Of a stretch of 64,000 nt of DNA, positions 43,474 to 52,755 are shown one piece after another. The notes below the pieces were generated by a model. The model worked only from the letters and a program-made list of their open reading frames with translations. It searched no databases and was not told the DNA's origin. Every line of letters starts with the position of its first letter. The stretch's first letter is position 1. The stretch comes from Ferruginibacter sp. (lineage in GTDB: Bacteria > Bacteroidota > Bacteroidia > Chitinophagales > Chitinophagaceae), in NCBI GenBank assembly GCA_013141115.1, contig JABFRP010000002.1, positions 770,389 to 834,388 of the forward strand, given 5' to 3'. The translations under genes were made by a program, and so were the position numbers.

Positions 43474-45011
43474 ACTAGGTTTAAATTAAAAATTTTATTT
43501 AAAAAGGAGGTTACCAATTGTCTTTGATATTTTAGATCCAGCAACCAGTTTGCAATTACAATAAAAGGCACAAACACAACAAAAGTTAATATAATAATTT
43601 TGATAATCGCATTGATGGCACCTAATAATCCAAAAAGATAATTTGCCAGCAGGTAAACGATTGCCGCAATTATTATCAGTAAAATAGTGTCTGTTATTAT
43701 TACTGCTATTTTAACAGTGGCTATTTTATAATTAATGATTATAAAAGAGGTTAATGGTAAAATTAAATAATAACCAATAAGCAAAGCAATAAAATAACCC
43801 TGTAGTTGAAAGTGGGTAGTTAAAAAGTACAGCACTGTTGTAATTATAGTATGTGCTATCACAGCAAACAATGTACTTATACCGTATAGTTGAAACGAAG
43901 TAAACAGCCGGGTAAATAACACATCGAATACTTTGGCGGGCAATAATAATGAAAAATAAAAAAAACAAAAAGCGGTGATGGTAATAGAGTTGGTGGAAAA
44001 ACTGCCTCTTTGAAAAGCCAGCGCTATTACTTCTTTATTAGCAATGGCCATCACCAGCGCAATGGGAATGATAATTAAAAACAGTGTTCTTAAAATATTG
44101 ATGAGTAAAATATTGGTTTGCTCCGTGTCATTTTTTGCAGCCAGCTCCGAAAACTTAATGCCTACTACAGAAGCCACCTGGGTTAAAATAAATATTTCGG
44201 GCAATGCGGCCAGCATTTGCGCCAGGTTTACTGCGGTTATTACACCGGCTCCCATACCGGTTAAAAAAAAGATGGTAAAATAATTACGCAACCATACCGG
44301 CAAAATGTTTACCTGCATTAATCCAATATTCTTCCATACCAGTTTATCCCTCATTAATTTTACTGCTAAAAAATTCCATTTTTGATAGCGCTTTAAAATG
44401 TATAAAAGCATTAAAAAATTAACGGCATACCCTATCACAATACCCAGCATGGTGCCCAGCAAACCCAGTTGGCTATGAAAAAAAACAGTAAATAAAATAG
44501 AGAACACACTATTGATCAATCCTGAAATAATAGAAGCAGTAAAAAATTTATAAGAGGTAAGTACTGCAGAAAGTAAATTATTAATGAGTTGAAACAAAAT
44601 GATCAAACTACCTAAATACAGTAAACTATGGTTATGGTTTAACAGGTTTACATCGTACTTAGAAAACAGTGTATAAAAAAATACCGGCGCTGCTGTACCT
44701 GCCAAAGCCAGCAACAGGCCAATGGCTATGTAGGTGTAAATAAAAAAATTAATAAAAGTTTGTGCTTCCTGCTCACTTTTTTGTTGCCTTAACTTCATCG
44801 ATTGCGGTACCAGTACTAAATAATCTATACCATTTATGGTACTGGTTATTAATGCGGCTACGGCTAAAATATAAAAGTAAATATCGGTACCGGTATTGGC
44901 GCCAAAATAAAAAGCAATAATGAGTGTGTTTAAAAAACCAATGCCTTTTGTAAATACATTTAAGAAGGTGGATATAACAACACCTTTTTTATATGACTCT
45001 GATTTTATCAA
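43470..45011 (-). CDS. Lipid-linked oligosaccharide flippase, MurJ/MviN-like (copy 1)
   Basis: 513 residues with about 14 membrane segments. Begins with SESYKKGVVISTFLNVFTKG, the same opening as the protein at 53558-55090 (TESYKKGIIFSTGLNIIAKG), and shares TLIIAFYFGA..GTDIYF. It belongs to the MOP exporter superfamily (MATE-like, MviN branch) that moves undecaprenyl-linked repeat units across the inner membrane. The stop overlaps the aminotransferase start by four bases, so the two are coupled. Confidence 0.85.
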   Translation of the reverse strand: MIKSESYKKGVVISTFLNVFTKGIGFLNTLIIAFYFGANTGTDIYFYILAVAALITSTINGIDYLVLVPQSMKLRQQKSEQEAQTFINFFIYTYIAIGLLLALAGTAAPVFFYTLFSKYDVNLLNHNHSLLYLGSLIILFQLINNLLSAVLTSYKFFTASIISGLINSVFSILFTVFFHSQLGLLGTMLGIVIGYAVNFLMLLYILKRYQKWNFLAVKLMRDKLVWKNIGLMQVNILPVWLRNYFTIFFLTGMGAGVITAVNLAQMLAALPEIFILTQVASVVGIKFSELAAKNDTEQTNILLINILRTLFLIIIPIALVMAIANKEVIALAFQRGSFSTNSITITAFCFFYFSLLLPAKVFDVLFTRLFTSFQLYGISTLFAVIAHTIITTVLYFLTTHFQLQGYFIALLIGYYLILPLTSFIIINYKIATVKIAVIITDTILLIIIAAIVYLLANYLFGLLGAINAIIKIIILTFVVFVPFIVIANWLLDLKYQRQLVTSFLNKIFNLNLV

Positions 45012-45060
45012 TTTTTTGCGCTTAGTGCTGTTAGTTTAAAAGAGAAGTGTGGTATAAAAA

Positions 45061-45957
45061 TTATTTACTGTTGCGTATGCGGTGTACCAGTTCTATTGCG
45101 GGCATTGTTTCACTGATATCAAATCCATTACCGGCAATAATTTCTTCGTAACTCCGGGTATGCAGCTCTGTAAACCCTTCGCTAAATTCAAAAGCATCGC
45201 CATCTATAGTTAATGTACGGTAAGTACGTTTGCCTGCTGCCCTTACCTCATGCGGCAATGCATTTTCATCTATACTCAGCATCCAGTTAATGTTGGCTTT
45301 TTGCAGTTCTAAATGCCCTGCCGCCGCATCTTTGGTATGCAGCCTTACATGGCTATCTTTTACAGGACCAAAAACCCACATCAGCATATCAAAAAAATGA
45401 ACGCCAATATTGGTAGCAATGCCCCCGCTTTTTTCCATATCGCCTTTCCAGCTGGTATGATACCAGTGACCACGTGAAGTGATGTATTGTAAATTGATAT
45501 CGTATTTTTTTCCTAACGGCGCAGCATCAATCTTTTGTTTTAATGCAATTATGGCCGGATGCAGGCGGAGTTGCAAAATGGTATAAATATTTTTCCCGGT
45601 TTCTTTTTGCATCTCTATTAAAGGATCGATATTCCAGGGGTTAAGCACCACGGGTTTTTCGCAAATTACATCGGCACCAATACGTAAACCAAAGCGGATG
45701 TGGGCATCGTGCAAATAATTAGGACTGCATACGCTTACATAATCAGTTTTAATCCCCTGCCTTTTTATTTTTTCCAGGTGGCGGTCGAACCTTTCAAACT
45801 CAGTAAAAAAATCTGCATCAGGAAAATAGCTGTCTAAAATACCCACCGAATCGTGTTTATCCAATGCGGCCAACAAATTATTACCGGTATCTTTTATGGC
45901 TTTCATGTGGCGGGGTGCTATATAGCCACCGGCTCCTATTATTGCAAAATTTTTCAT
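45061..45957 (-). CDS. Gfo/Idh/MocA oxidoreductase (WlbA/WbpB-like)
   Basis: 298 residues. NAD motif AIIGAGGYIAPRHMKAI followed by CEKPVVLNPWNIDPL, the conserved EKP of the family. Together with the WbpD-like acetyltransferase next to it this looks like the UDP-GlcNAcA 3-dehydrogenase of the diacetamido-uronic-acid pathway. The aminotransferase partner (WbpE) could be one of the DegT genes; a UDP-GlcNAc 6-dehydrogenase is not in the window. A pathway assignment is therefore partial. Confidence 0.82.
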   Translation of the reverse strand: MKNFAIIGAGGYIAPRHMKAIKDTGNNLLAALDKHDSVGILDSYFPDADFFTEFERFDRHLEKIKRQGIKTDYVSVCSPNYLHDAHIRFGLRIGADVICEKPVVLNPWNIDPLIEMQKETGKNIYTILQLRLHPAIIALKQKIDAAPLGKKYDINLQYITSRGHWYHTSWKGDMEKSGGIATNIGVHFFDMLMWVFGPVKDSHVRLHTKDAAAGHLELQKANINWMLSIDENALPHEVRAAGKRTYRTLTIDGDAFEFSEGFTELHTRSYEEIIAGNGFDISETMPAIELVHRIRNSK

Positions 45958-45966
45958 ACAGAATTA

Positions 45967-46045
45967 GTTTAGGGGGTGAAAAGTTTAGAGGTTTAGGGGT
46001 TTAGGACATTTTACAGTATCTAAACTTTCTAAACTTCTAAACCAC
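45967..46045. repeat. Inverted pair of 8-base GTTTAGnn arrays, no gene inside
   Basis: Five units at 8-base period on the left (45967-46006; the second is degenerate), then a 12-base centre, then three units in the reverse orientation (46021-46045). The right array contains the stop codon of the acetyltransferase gene (TAG at 46039-46037). It can fold into a hairpin. It looks like an empty version of the arrays around the four-helix gene. Confidence 0.8.
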
Positions 46046-46609
46046 TCTTTTTACCGTATTGTTTTCTAAAATGTACTCCTGTTTACTTTCTTCGCATATG
46101 GCAATATTTTGCTCATTAAATTGCAACTTATGGCCATACTCACTCATCCATCCGGTTTGCCTGCCAGGGTTTCCAATAACTAATGCATAAGCCGGAACAT
46201 CTTTAGTAACAACAGTACCTGCGCCTATAAACGCATAACTGCCAATTGTATTGCCACAAATTATAGTTGCGTTGGCCCCAATAGAAGCACCTTTTTTTAT
46301 CAGGGTGGTTTTAAATTCGTTTTTACGGCTTACGGCACTGCGTGGGTTTATTACATTGGTTAATACCATGCTGGGACCTAAAAAAACATCGTCCTCACAA
46401 ATTACGCCTTCGTAAATGCTTACATTATTTTGTACCCGTACATTATTGCCTAAAATTACTTTGGGAGATACCACCACATTTTGGCCCAGATTGCAATTAT
46501 TGCCAATTACAGCACCAGTCATAATGTGAGAGAAGTGCCAGATCTTTGTTCCTTCACCAATAATGCAGTTATCATCAATAACGGCGGTAGGATGGGCAAA
46601 ATAGGTCAT
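46037..46609 (-). CDS. Hexapeptide acetyltransferase (WbpD/WlbB-like)
   Basis: 190 residues forming a left-handed beta-helix: repeated hexapeptides from residue 10, e.g. IIGEGTKIWHFSHIMTGAVI and VILGNNVRVQNNVSIYEGVI. WbpD-type enzymes N-acetylate the 3-amino group of a UDP-diamino-uronic acid, and the adjacent oxidoreductase fits. An FdtC-type dTDP-sugar acetyltransferase is an alternative because rfbA is next to it. Its stop codon lies in the 8-base repeat. Confidence 0.87.
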   Translation of the reverse strand: MTYFAHPTAVIDDNCIIGEGTKIWHFSHIMTGAVIGNNCNLGQNVVVSPKVILGNNVRVQNNVSIYEGVICEDDVFLGPSMVLTNVINPRSAVSRKNEFKTTLIKKGASIGANATIICGNTIGSYAFIGAGTVVTKDVPAYALVIGNPGRQTGWMSEYGHKLQFNEQNIAICEESKQEYILENNTVKRVV

Positions 46610-46642
46610 CAGTAAATATTTATTTGGGGGCTGATGGTTAAT

Positions 46643-47503
46643 TTATTCAGTAATTTTTTTCAGGTATTCGCCATAACCGCTTTTCTTCAAGTTTTCTGCC
46701 AGCTGCATCAAATGTTCTTTTGTAATAAAGCCCATGCGGTAAGCGATTTCTTCGGGACAACCGATTTTTAAACCCTGTCTTTTTTCTATCACCCTTACGT
46801 ATTCACTGGCATCACCCAGCGATTCAAAAGTTCCGGTATCCAGCCATGCAAATCCCCTGTCTAAAACACCTACTTTTAATTTATTTTGTTGCAGGTAAAA
46901 ATCGTTAACCGTGGTTATTTCATATTCGCCCCTTGCACTAGGCTGTATATTTTTTGCGATCTCCACTACGGAGTTATTATAAAAATACAAACCCGGTACC
47001 GCATAATTACTTTTGGGCTTTTCCGGCTTTTCTTCAATGCTTAATGCATTGTAGTTGGTATCAAATTCCACTACACCATAGCGTTCAGGATCGCTTACAG
47101 CATACGCAAAAATCACTGCGCCATCCGGGTCCACACTTTGCTGTAACAGTTTGCTGAAACCGCTACCGTAAAAAATATTATCGCCCAATACTAATGCCAC
47201 ACTGTCTTTGCCAATAAATTTTTCGCCAATTACAAATGCCTGCGCAAGGCCATTAGGCACTTCTTGTTTTGCATATTCGATAGTACAACCCCACTGGCTG
47301 CCATCGCCCAGTAAACGTTTAAACTGTGCCTGATCATCTGGTGTGGTAATTACCAAAATTTCTCTTATGCCTGCCAGCATTAAAGTGCTTAGCGGATAAT
47401 AGATCATGGGTTTATCGTAAATAGGCATTAGCTGCTTACTGATACCCATTGTAATGGGATATAATCTTGTGCCGGAGCCGCCTGCCAGTATTATTCCTTT
47501 CAT
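46643..47503 (-). CDS. rfbA: Glucose-1-phosphate thymidylyltransferase
   Basis: 286 residues, standard RmlA length. N-terminal nucleotide motif [16 protein letters not shown], then [27 protein letters not shown] and WLDTGT. It makes dTDP-glucose, the first step toward dTDP-6-deoxy sugars. rfbB lies upstream beyond the four-helix gene; rfbC and rfbD (for rhamnose) are not here, so the product is probably a dTDP-amino-deoxyhexose instead. Confidence 0.96.
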   Translation of the reverse strand: MKGIILAGGSGTRLYPITMGISKQLMPIYDKPMIYYPLSTLMLAGIREILVITTPDDQAQFKRLLGDGSQWGCTIEYAKQEVPNGLAQAFVIGEKFIGKDSVALVLGDNIFYGSGFSKLLQQSVDPDGAVIFAYAVSDPERYGVVEFDTNYNALSIEEKPEKPKSNYAVPGLYFYNNSVVEIAKNIQPSARGEYEITTVNDFYLQQNKLKVGVLDRGFAWLDTGTFESLGDASEYVRVIEKRQGLKIGCPEEIAYRMGFITKEHLMQLAENLKKSGYGEYLKKITE

Positions 47504-47508
47504 GGTTG

Positions 47509-47548
47509 GTTTATAAGTTTAGGGTTTAGAGGTTTAGAAAGTTTAGGA
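47509..47548. repeat. 8-base array, left end of the four-helix cassette
   Basis: Units GTTTATAA, GTTTAGGG, (G)TTTAGAG, GTTTAGAA, GTTTAGGA with two one-base phase slips. It contains the stop codon and last residues of the four-helix gene. Orientation is opposite to the array at 47972-48011. Confidence 0.8.
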
Positions 47549-47921
47549 AAGACAGGAACTTTGTTTTTTGCTGCGACTTTCTTAAGCCTGAAATTAGTAA
47601 TGTTTGTTTTTCTATCATGGCTCTGCCTTCTTTGTATTTGTCGTTTGATAAATATTCCAGATCGTTAGTTATAATTAAGTCGTTTAATAATTCGATAGTA
47701 CTGCTGTAAGCTATGGTGCTAAAGTTTGATTGGTCTTTTGAAGTTTTTCGGGAAGTTCCTTCTGCAATATTTGATGCCACCGAAATAGCCGCACGGCGCA
47801 TTTGAGATATGATACCAAACTTTTCTTCTGCCGGAAAATCTTTAGTAGCCTTATAAGTCCATACCGCCAGTTGACGGGCATGTTGCCAGCATTCTAATTT
47901 TTCAAAAGAATAAACTTTCAT
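47526..47921 (-). CDS. Four-helix-bundle protein (23S rRNA intervening-sequence family)
   Basis: 131 residues, helical. Core motifs FEKLECWQHARQLAVW, MRRAAISVASNIAEG and ELLNDLIITNDLEYL match the four-helix-bundle family first found in 23S rRNA intervening sequences; Avd of diversity-generating retroelements shares the fold. Function of stand-alone copies is unknown. It interrupts rfbA and rfbB. The C-terminal residues (SFLNFLNL) are written by the flanking 8-base repeat, which also supplies the stop codon. The cassette 47509-48011 with inverted arrays may be mobile. Confidence 0.85.
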   Translation of the reverse strand: MKVYSFEKLECWQHARQLAVWTYKATKDFPAEEKFGIISQMRRAAISVASNIAEGTSRKTSKDQSNFSTIAYSSTIELLNDLIITNDLEYLSNDKYKEGRAMIEKQTLLISGLRKSQQKTKFLSFLNFLNL

Positions 47922-47971
47922 AACATGTAGTATTGATAATGATGATAAAAATTATCACGCTGTTACCACCC

Positions 47972-48011
47972 TAAACCTCTAAACCCCTAAACTCCTAAAC
48001 TTCTAAACCCC
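47972..48011. repeat. 8-base array, right end of the four-helix cassette
   Basis: Five perfect-period units TAAACCTC, TAAACCCC, TAAACTCC, TAAACTTC, TAAACCCC, reverse complement of the left array. The last units contain the rfbB stop codon (TAG at 48005-48003). Confidence 0.85.
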
Positions 48012-49052
48012 ATACTGCCCCTCATAATATTTTTGATAATTACCGGTAGTTACATCTTCCAGCCATTTTTTGTTGCTCAGGTACCAATCAATAGTTTTGC
48101 TGATACCTTCTTCAAATTGTAATGATGGCAACCAGCCCAATTCATTTTTTAATTTAGTAGCATCAATGGCATAACGCAAATCGTGACCCGCCCTGTCTTT
48201 TACATAAGTAATCAGTTTTTCTGATGTACCTTTTTCTCTGCCCAGCTTTTCATCCATCTGTTTACACAATTCTTTTACCAACGCAATATTGGTCCACTCA
48301 TTGTGACCTCCAATATTATAGGTCTCTCCAATTTTGCCGGTATGAAAAATTACATCAATGGCCCTTGCATGATCTTCTACAAAAAGCCAGTCTCTTACAT
48401 TTTCGCCTTTGCCATAAATGGGCAACGGTTTATTATTAATGATATTATGAATACAAAGCGGTATTAATTTTTCGGGAAAATGAAATGGCCCGTAATTATT
48501 ACTGCAATTACTGATCTTTACCGGAAAGTGATAGGTATGGTAGAAGGCCCTTACAATATGATCGGATGAAGCTTTAGATGCAGAGTAAGGGCTGCGTGGA
48601 TCGTATGCGGTTTCTTCGGTAAAAAAACCCTCTGCACCCAATGAGCCATATACTTCATCGGTAGAGATATGGTAAAATATTTTATCAGTAAAATCATTTG
48701 CCCAAAACTCTTTTGCGGCCTGCAGTAAAGATGCAGTACCTAAAACATTGGTGTTGATAAAAGCCAATGGGTCGGTGATCGACCTGTCCACATGGCTTTC
48801 GGCAGCACAATGCAATACTGCAGTAAACTGGTGTTGTTTAAAAAGTTTACGCAATAATTCCAGATCGGTAATATCTCCTTTTACAAAAGTATAGTTGGGT
48901 TTATCCTCTATGTCTGTAAGGTTTTCCAGATTGCCTGCATAGGTAAGTTTATCCAGGTTTACAATGTTGTAGTGCGGATATTTAGTAACAAACAACCGGG
49001 TTAAATGCGACCCTATAAAACCAGCGCCGCCTGTAAGTAAAATCGTGTGCAT
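48003..49052 (-). CDS. rfbB: dTDP-glucose 4,6-dehydratase
   Basis: 349 residues. NAD motif LLTGGAGFIGSHLTRLF, HCAAESHVDRSI, STDEVYGSLG, and catalytic Tyr-x3-Lys in YSASKASSDHIVRAF with NCSNNYGPFHFPEKLIPL, all RmlB signatures. It gives dTDP-4-keto-6-deoxyglucose, which the VioA-like enzyme can aminate. The C-terminal Gly-Val and TAG stop are embedded in the 8-base repeat array, so the array directly touches the gene end. Confidence 0.96.
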   Translation of the reverse strand: MHTILLTGGAGFIGSHLTRLFVTKYPHYNIVNLDKLTYAGNLENLTDIEDKPNYTFVKGDITDLELLRKLFKQHQFTAVLHCAAESHVDRSITDPLAFINTNVLGTASLLQAAKEFWANDFTDKIFYHISTDEVYGSLGAEGFFTEETAYDPRSPYSASKASSDHIVRAFYHTYHFPVKISNCSNNYGPFHFPEKLIPLCIHNIINNKPLPIYGKGENVRDWLFVEDHARAIDVIFHTGKIGETYNIGGHNEWTNIALVKELCKQMDEKLGREKGTSEKLITYVKDRAGHDLRYAIDATKLKNELGWLPSLQFEEGISKTIDWYLSNKKWLEDVTTGNYQKYYEGQYGV

Positions 49053-49115
49053 TATTAAGTTTTATTAAGTAGCAAAAATATACATTATTAGCCAAAGGGC
49101 TGAAGTAGCAGCTTA

Positions 49116-50288
49116 TTAAAGTGCAGTAAAAGCCACATGAAAGTATTGTTTTATTTCATCCACATCAAACTGCTGTGCCCGTGCTTTTGCTTTTGCTTCA
49201 AATTGCTTTCGTAAAGCAGCATCTTCGTACATCTTTCTCATAGCAGCAGCTAATGCTATTACATCATTTACGGGTGTTAAAATTCCATATTCGCCAATTT
49301 CATAATTATTAATTGCCCGGTGGTGCAAATCGGTTGCCGGTGCCAGTAATTCTCTGGGGCCGCTGCTGCAATCTGTTGAAATTACCGGTTTGCCGCAAGC
49401 CAATGCCTCAATCAACACATTAGGAAAACCTTCCACATCGGAACTTAATACAAAACAATTGCTGCGGCTTACATACTTAAAGGGGTTATTATCCCAGCCG
49501 CAAAACACTACTTTATTACCAATACCAAAATCTGTTACTTTCTGCCTTAAATCATCTTCCATTATTCCGCCACCCACTATCAGCAATTTGCAAGGCAGGT
49601 TTTTAATAATAAAAAATGCCTGCAACAGCAGCATGTGGTTTTTTTCTTTTCTAAACCCGCCTACGTTTATAAAGTAAAAAGTATCCTTATCAAAAACAAA
49701 AGGAGGTTCTTCGCAAATATGATCTCTTATAAAACCCAGATCGATAGGATTATAAATAACTTTTACCGGCGTTTTAATTTTAAAATTTTCTATAAGGTCT
49801 GTTTGCATGGCATAAGAATTGGCCAGCACCAGGTCGGCCCTTTTGTAAGAAAACATCACCATAAATTTGGAGAACATCCTGTAAATAACAGAATGGCTTT
49901 GCTGCATGGTGGTTTGATGTGTTCTTTCGCACATGATCACTTTGCCTTTATAGCCCCAAAGGCTTTTCATTAAAGCATTAATATAGCAGGGGCGGTACAA
50001 AAAAGCTACAGAAATTTTAATATTATGCTCTTTACAATACTTGTATACCTTGTAAGACTGGTAAGGCATTTTTAAAAACCTGATCAGTTTTTTTTCCTGC
50101 AAAGGCTGCTTTAGGTCAAGTATTTTTATTTCTGGGGGTATGTTGTAATCAATGATATTGGTATAAAGTGCAAGATGTATTTCAAAATCACTTCTTAAAT
50201 GTTCCATTAAAAGAGACACCACCCTTTCGGCTCCACCTGAATGTAAGGTGTTAATAAATATCAATAGCTTTGGTCGTATTCCGTTCAT
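49116..50288 (-). CDS. GT4 glycosyltransferase
   Basis: 390 residues. N-terminal FINTLHSGGAERVVSLLMEH and donor domain VEGFPNVLIEALACGKPVIS with intact Glu-x7-Glu, followed by STDCSSGPRELL, a phrase common in N-acetylgalactosaminyl or glucosyl transferases of surface glycans. Precedes rfbB by 63 bases. Specificity cannot be inferred. Confidence 0.88.
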   Translation of the reverse strand: MNGIRPKLLIFINTLHSGGAERVVSLLMEHLRSDFEIHLALYTNIIDYNIPPEIKILDLKQPLQEKKLIRFLKMPYQSYKVYKYCKEHNIKISVAFLYRPCYINALMKSLWGYKGKVIMCERTHQTTMQQSHSVIYRMFSKFMVMFSYKRADLVLANSYAMQTDLIENFKIKTPVKVIYNPIDLGFIRDHICEEPPFVFDKDTFYFINVGGFRKEKNHMLLLQAFFIIKNLPCKLLIVGGGIMEDDLRQKVTDFGIGNKVVFCGWDNNPFKYVSRSNCFVLSSDVEGFPNVLIEALACGKPVISTDCSSGPRELLAPATDLHHRAINNYEIGEYGILTPVNDVIALAAAMRKMYEDAALRKQFEAKAKARAQQFDVDEIKQYFHVAFTAL

Positions 50289-50368
50289 TCGTTTTCATTT
50301 TTTCGGCTCTAATTCAAGCGCAAATATGGGTTATTTTTTTTATTTGCTAAAAGATGTTTTAAAGCTGC

Positions 50369-51457
50369 TCATTTCCCTTTTGTATCAGTATTAAATTGTA
50401 TTAACAGTTCCTCCGTAATTTTAGCCATCCGACTTATCGAAAATTTTCTTTCTGTATCTTCTTTTATTTGCTGCCGGTTAAAATTTATAGTCATTGCTTT
50501 TTCAATAGCAAACGCAAAAGCTTTTATATCATTGTTGTGTACCAGCAAACCATTTTGTTTGTTATTGATTATTTCATTGATGCCACCAGGTGCATCAAAT
50601 GCAATTACAGGAATACCATTGGCCCCGGCTTCCAGCAGCGTATTGGGAAAGCCCTCGTAATGCGATCCCATTAAAAAAAACGACGCATCTTCCATACCTT
50701 TAAATGGAGCGCTTTTTTCTCCTTCCCAAAAAATTTTATCTTCCAGTTTAAGTGTGGCTATCAATTGCAGTAGCTCTTGCTTTTGATCACCATCGCCAAT
50801 AATATGGTATTTAAATGGTACAGAAAGATTGGCCATCGCATGTATCAACCTGTCAATTCCCTTTTCTTTTGACAGGCGTGCTACGGTAATAAATTTATTT
50901 TTTTGAGGCTGGTTATTTATCAGCGTAACCGTTTCAACAGCATTATTTATTATAACCGTTTTATTTTTTTTAATGCCGTAGCGGGCAACTAAATCCTGCT
51001 GCATGTATGCCGACTGGCAAATAATACAGTGCAGTCTTTTGTAGAAATGCCTGATCAACCAATTGTAAATTACCGGCAGCTTTGCCCTTTTGCTATTAAT
51101 ACTTACAATGCTCGACTCTCTTGCCACAATAGTGATTTTTGGAGCCAATAAATTTTTAAATATCGCAAAATAAAGATTAAGGTGATTAGCATTGGTATAA
51201 ATAATATCAGGTTGCGTTTCTTTAACCAGTCGCCTTATTTTAAAGAACGAATGCCTTACCTGCTGCACTTTTAAATTAATAACAGTAATCAACGGATTGC
51301 TTATGGTATAAAATGGATTATTATTGTTTAACACTACCAATGTAACTGCAAACTTGCCGGTATTAATATTATTACATAATAAGGAAACATATTTTTCCGA
51401 CCCACCGCACTCCAGTGAGGGAATAAAAACCAACAATTTTATTTTATGTTCCGGCAT
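50369..51457 (-). CDS. GT4 glycosyltransferase
   Basis: 362 residues. N-terminal FIPSLECGGSEKYVSLLCNN; donor domain HYEGFPNTLLEAGANGIPVI with Glu-x7-Glu, then FDAPGGINEII. It starts 5 bases after the stop of the unusual glycosyltransferase-like gene, so both share a transcript. Donor unknown. Confidence 0.88.
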   Translation of the reverse strand: MPEHKIKLLVFIPSLECGGSEKYVSLLCNNINTGKFAVTLVVLNNNNPFYTISNPLITVINLKVQQVRHSFFKIRRLVKETQPDIIYTNANHLNLYFAIFKNLLAPKITIVARESSIVSINSKRAKLPVIYNWLIRHFYKRLHCIICQSAYMQQDLVARYGIKKNKTVIINNAVETVTLINNQPQKNKFITVARLSKEKGIDRLIHAMANLSVPFKYHIIGDGDQKQELLQLIATLKLEDKIFWEGEKSAPFKGMEDASFFLMGSHYEGFPNTLLEAGANGIPVIAFDAPGGINEIINNKQNGLLVHNNDIKAFAFAIEKAMTINFNRQQIKEDTERKFSISRMAKITEELLIQFNTDTKGK

Positions 51458-51462
51458 CTGTT

Positions 51463-52722
51463 TTATATTTCACTTTTACTTTTAAAGTATAACGAAAAAT
51501 ATACCTTCATTTTTGAGCAGCAAAAATCTGCAAAATAATTTACTGCATTTTCTAAATTATAATGCCGGAGTACATACGCTCTTGATGCAACTCCAATTTC
51601 TTTTACCAGGTTTCTGTTGTTATACAATTGGGTAAGCCAGCTTTCCACTTCTGCTTCGGTAGTGGCCTGGCATACCGGCGAATTTTCATTTGTGATGGTA
51701 TCAAAAATTTCGGGCCGGCCATTGGCAATTACCGGCCTGCCGGTAAGCATTGAAAAAAGGCCTGCCCCCACCCATTGCTTGCCCAGTTGGTCAAATGCCA
51801 CATCGCAATATTCAAAATAGCTATTCAATCCCTCTACACTTACTTGTGGCTGCCATTGTATAAACGGTGTTAAGCCATACTCATTGCACAATATTTTTGC
51901 TGCTGCAAGATCTTCGCCCTTATTAAAAAAAATGATCTCTACTTTCCCGGCATTTATTTTATTAGCTTTTAAAAAACTGCCAATACCTTTTATCATAATA
52001 TCATTCCTTTTATTGGAATTACGATTGTTTAAATAAAAAAAACGGGTGATGTTCAATATTACAAAAGGCTTTCTTTCAGCAGGCGCTTTGTAAGGAAATT
52101 TATTACAGTCAAAACCCCTGTGCTCAAGGCGTTTAAATGTTTGCCCCGCTTTAATTTCATTTAATAATTTATCACCATCAGGATTAATACCTGTAGCATA
52201 ATAGTTAACCATACCTGCCCTTTGTATTCCCTTCCGCTGAAAGCTAATTAAACGCTTAAAAAAAATATCCGCTAAAAAAAAAGGCATTACCTTATTTATA
52301 ATACCAGCAGATTGTTTCAGCGATCTGTGAAAAGTATTTACCTGCTTAAAATCCGCCAGTACATCCAAATCGTAACCGGCAAAAATATTAACTATGCATT
52401 TTTCTTTTTTTAAAAATGCGCCCAATGATATCCAGTGGCCATTTAAAACAACCACATCAAAACTATTGAGGTAGGCTATTCTTTTTTTAAAACATAGTTG
52501 CGGAAAAGCAAATTTAAAGGTCCTCATTTTTTCACCCAGTGGCTGCTCAATAATCCAAGCCGGATAATGATTTATCATTTCATTATCCCACGATTCTGGC
52601 CTGTCTAACAAAAAATATTTTTCCGCATCCACAATAAAGCTGATGTCAAATCCCTTTTCCTTTAGCCCTTTTGCAATACAAAAGGGCAGGTTATTCATAT
52701 TGCCTAAAAAAACAATTTTCAT
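51463..52722 (-). CDS. Glycosyltransferase-like protein (pair member 2)
   Basis: 419 residues, relative of 37592-38809. Opens MKIVFLGNMNNLPFCIAKGL and contains LLDRPESWD, GYDLDVLADF, AGQTFKRLEHRGFDC and GAGLFSMLTGRPVIANGRPE. GT-B like, without a clear Glu-x7-Glu. The C-terminus is about 20 residues longer than in the other copy. It is grouped with flippase copy 2 and a methyltransferase, as the other copy lies not far from flippase copy 1. Confidence 0.75.
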   Translation of the reverse strand: MKIVFLGNMNNLPFCIAKGLKEKGFDISFIVDAEKYFLLDRPESWDNEMINHYPAWIIEQPLGEKMRTFKFAFPQLCFKKRIAYLNSFDVVVLNGHWISLGAFLKKEKCIVNIFAGYDLDVLADFKQVNTFHRSLKQSAGIINKVMPFFLADIFFKRLISFQRKGIQRAGMVNYYATGINPDGDKLLNEIKAGQTFKRLEHRGFDCNKFPYKAPAERKPFVILNITRFFYLNNRNSNKRNDIMIKGIGSFLKANKINAGKVEIIFFNKGEDLAAAKILCNEYGLTPFIQWQPQVSVEGLNSYFEYCDVAFDQLGKQWVGAGLFSMLTGRPVIANGRPEIFDTITNENSPVCQATTEAEVESWLTQLYNNRNLVKEIGVASRAYVLRHYNLENAVNYFADFCCSKMKVYFSLYFKSKSEI

Positions 52723-52755
52723 CAGCAGGCTTAATATTTAAATTTAATGATACAA

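Noticed and set aside
47972..48011. CRISPR or telomere-like array
   Set aside because: Units are 8 bases with no spacers, lie inside a chromosome region, and occur in both orientations around one gene.
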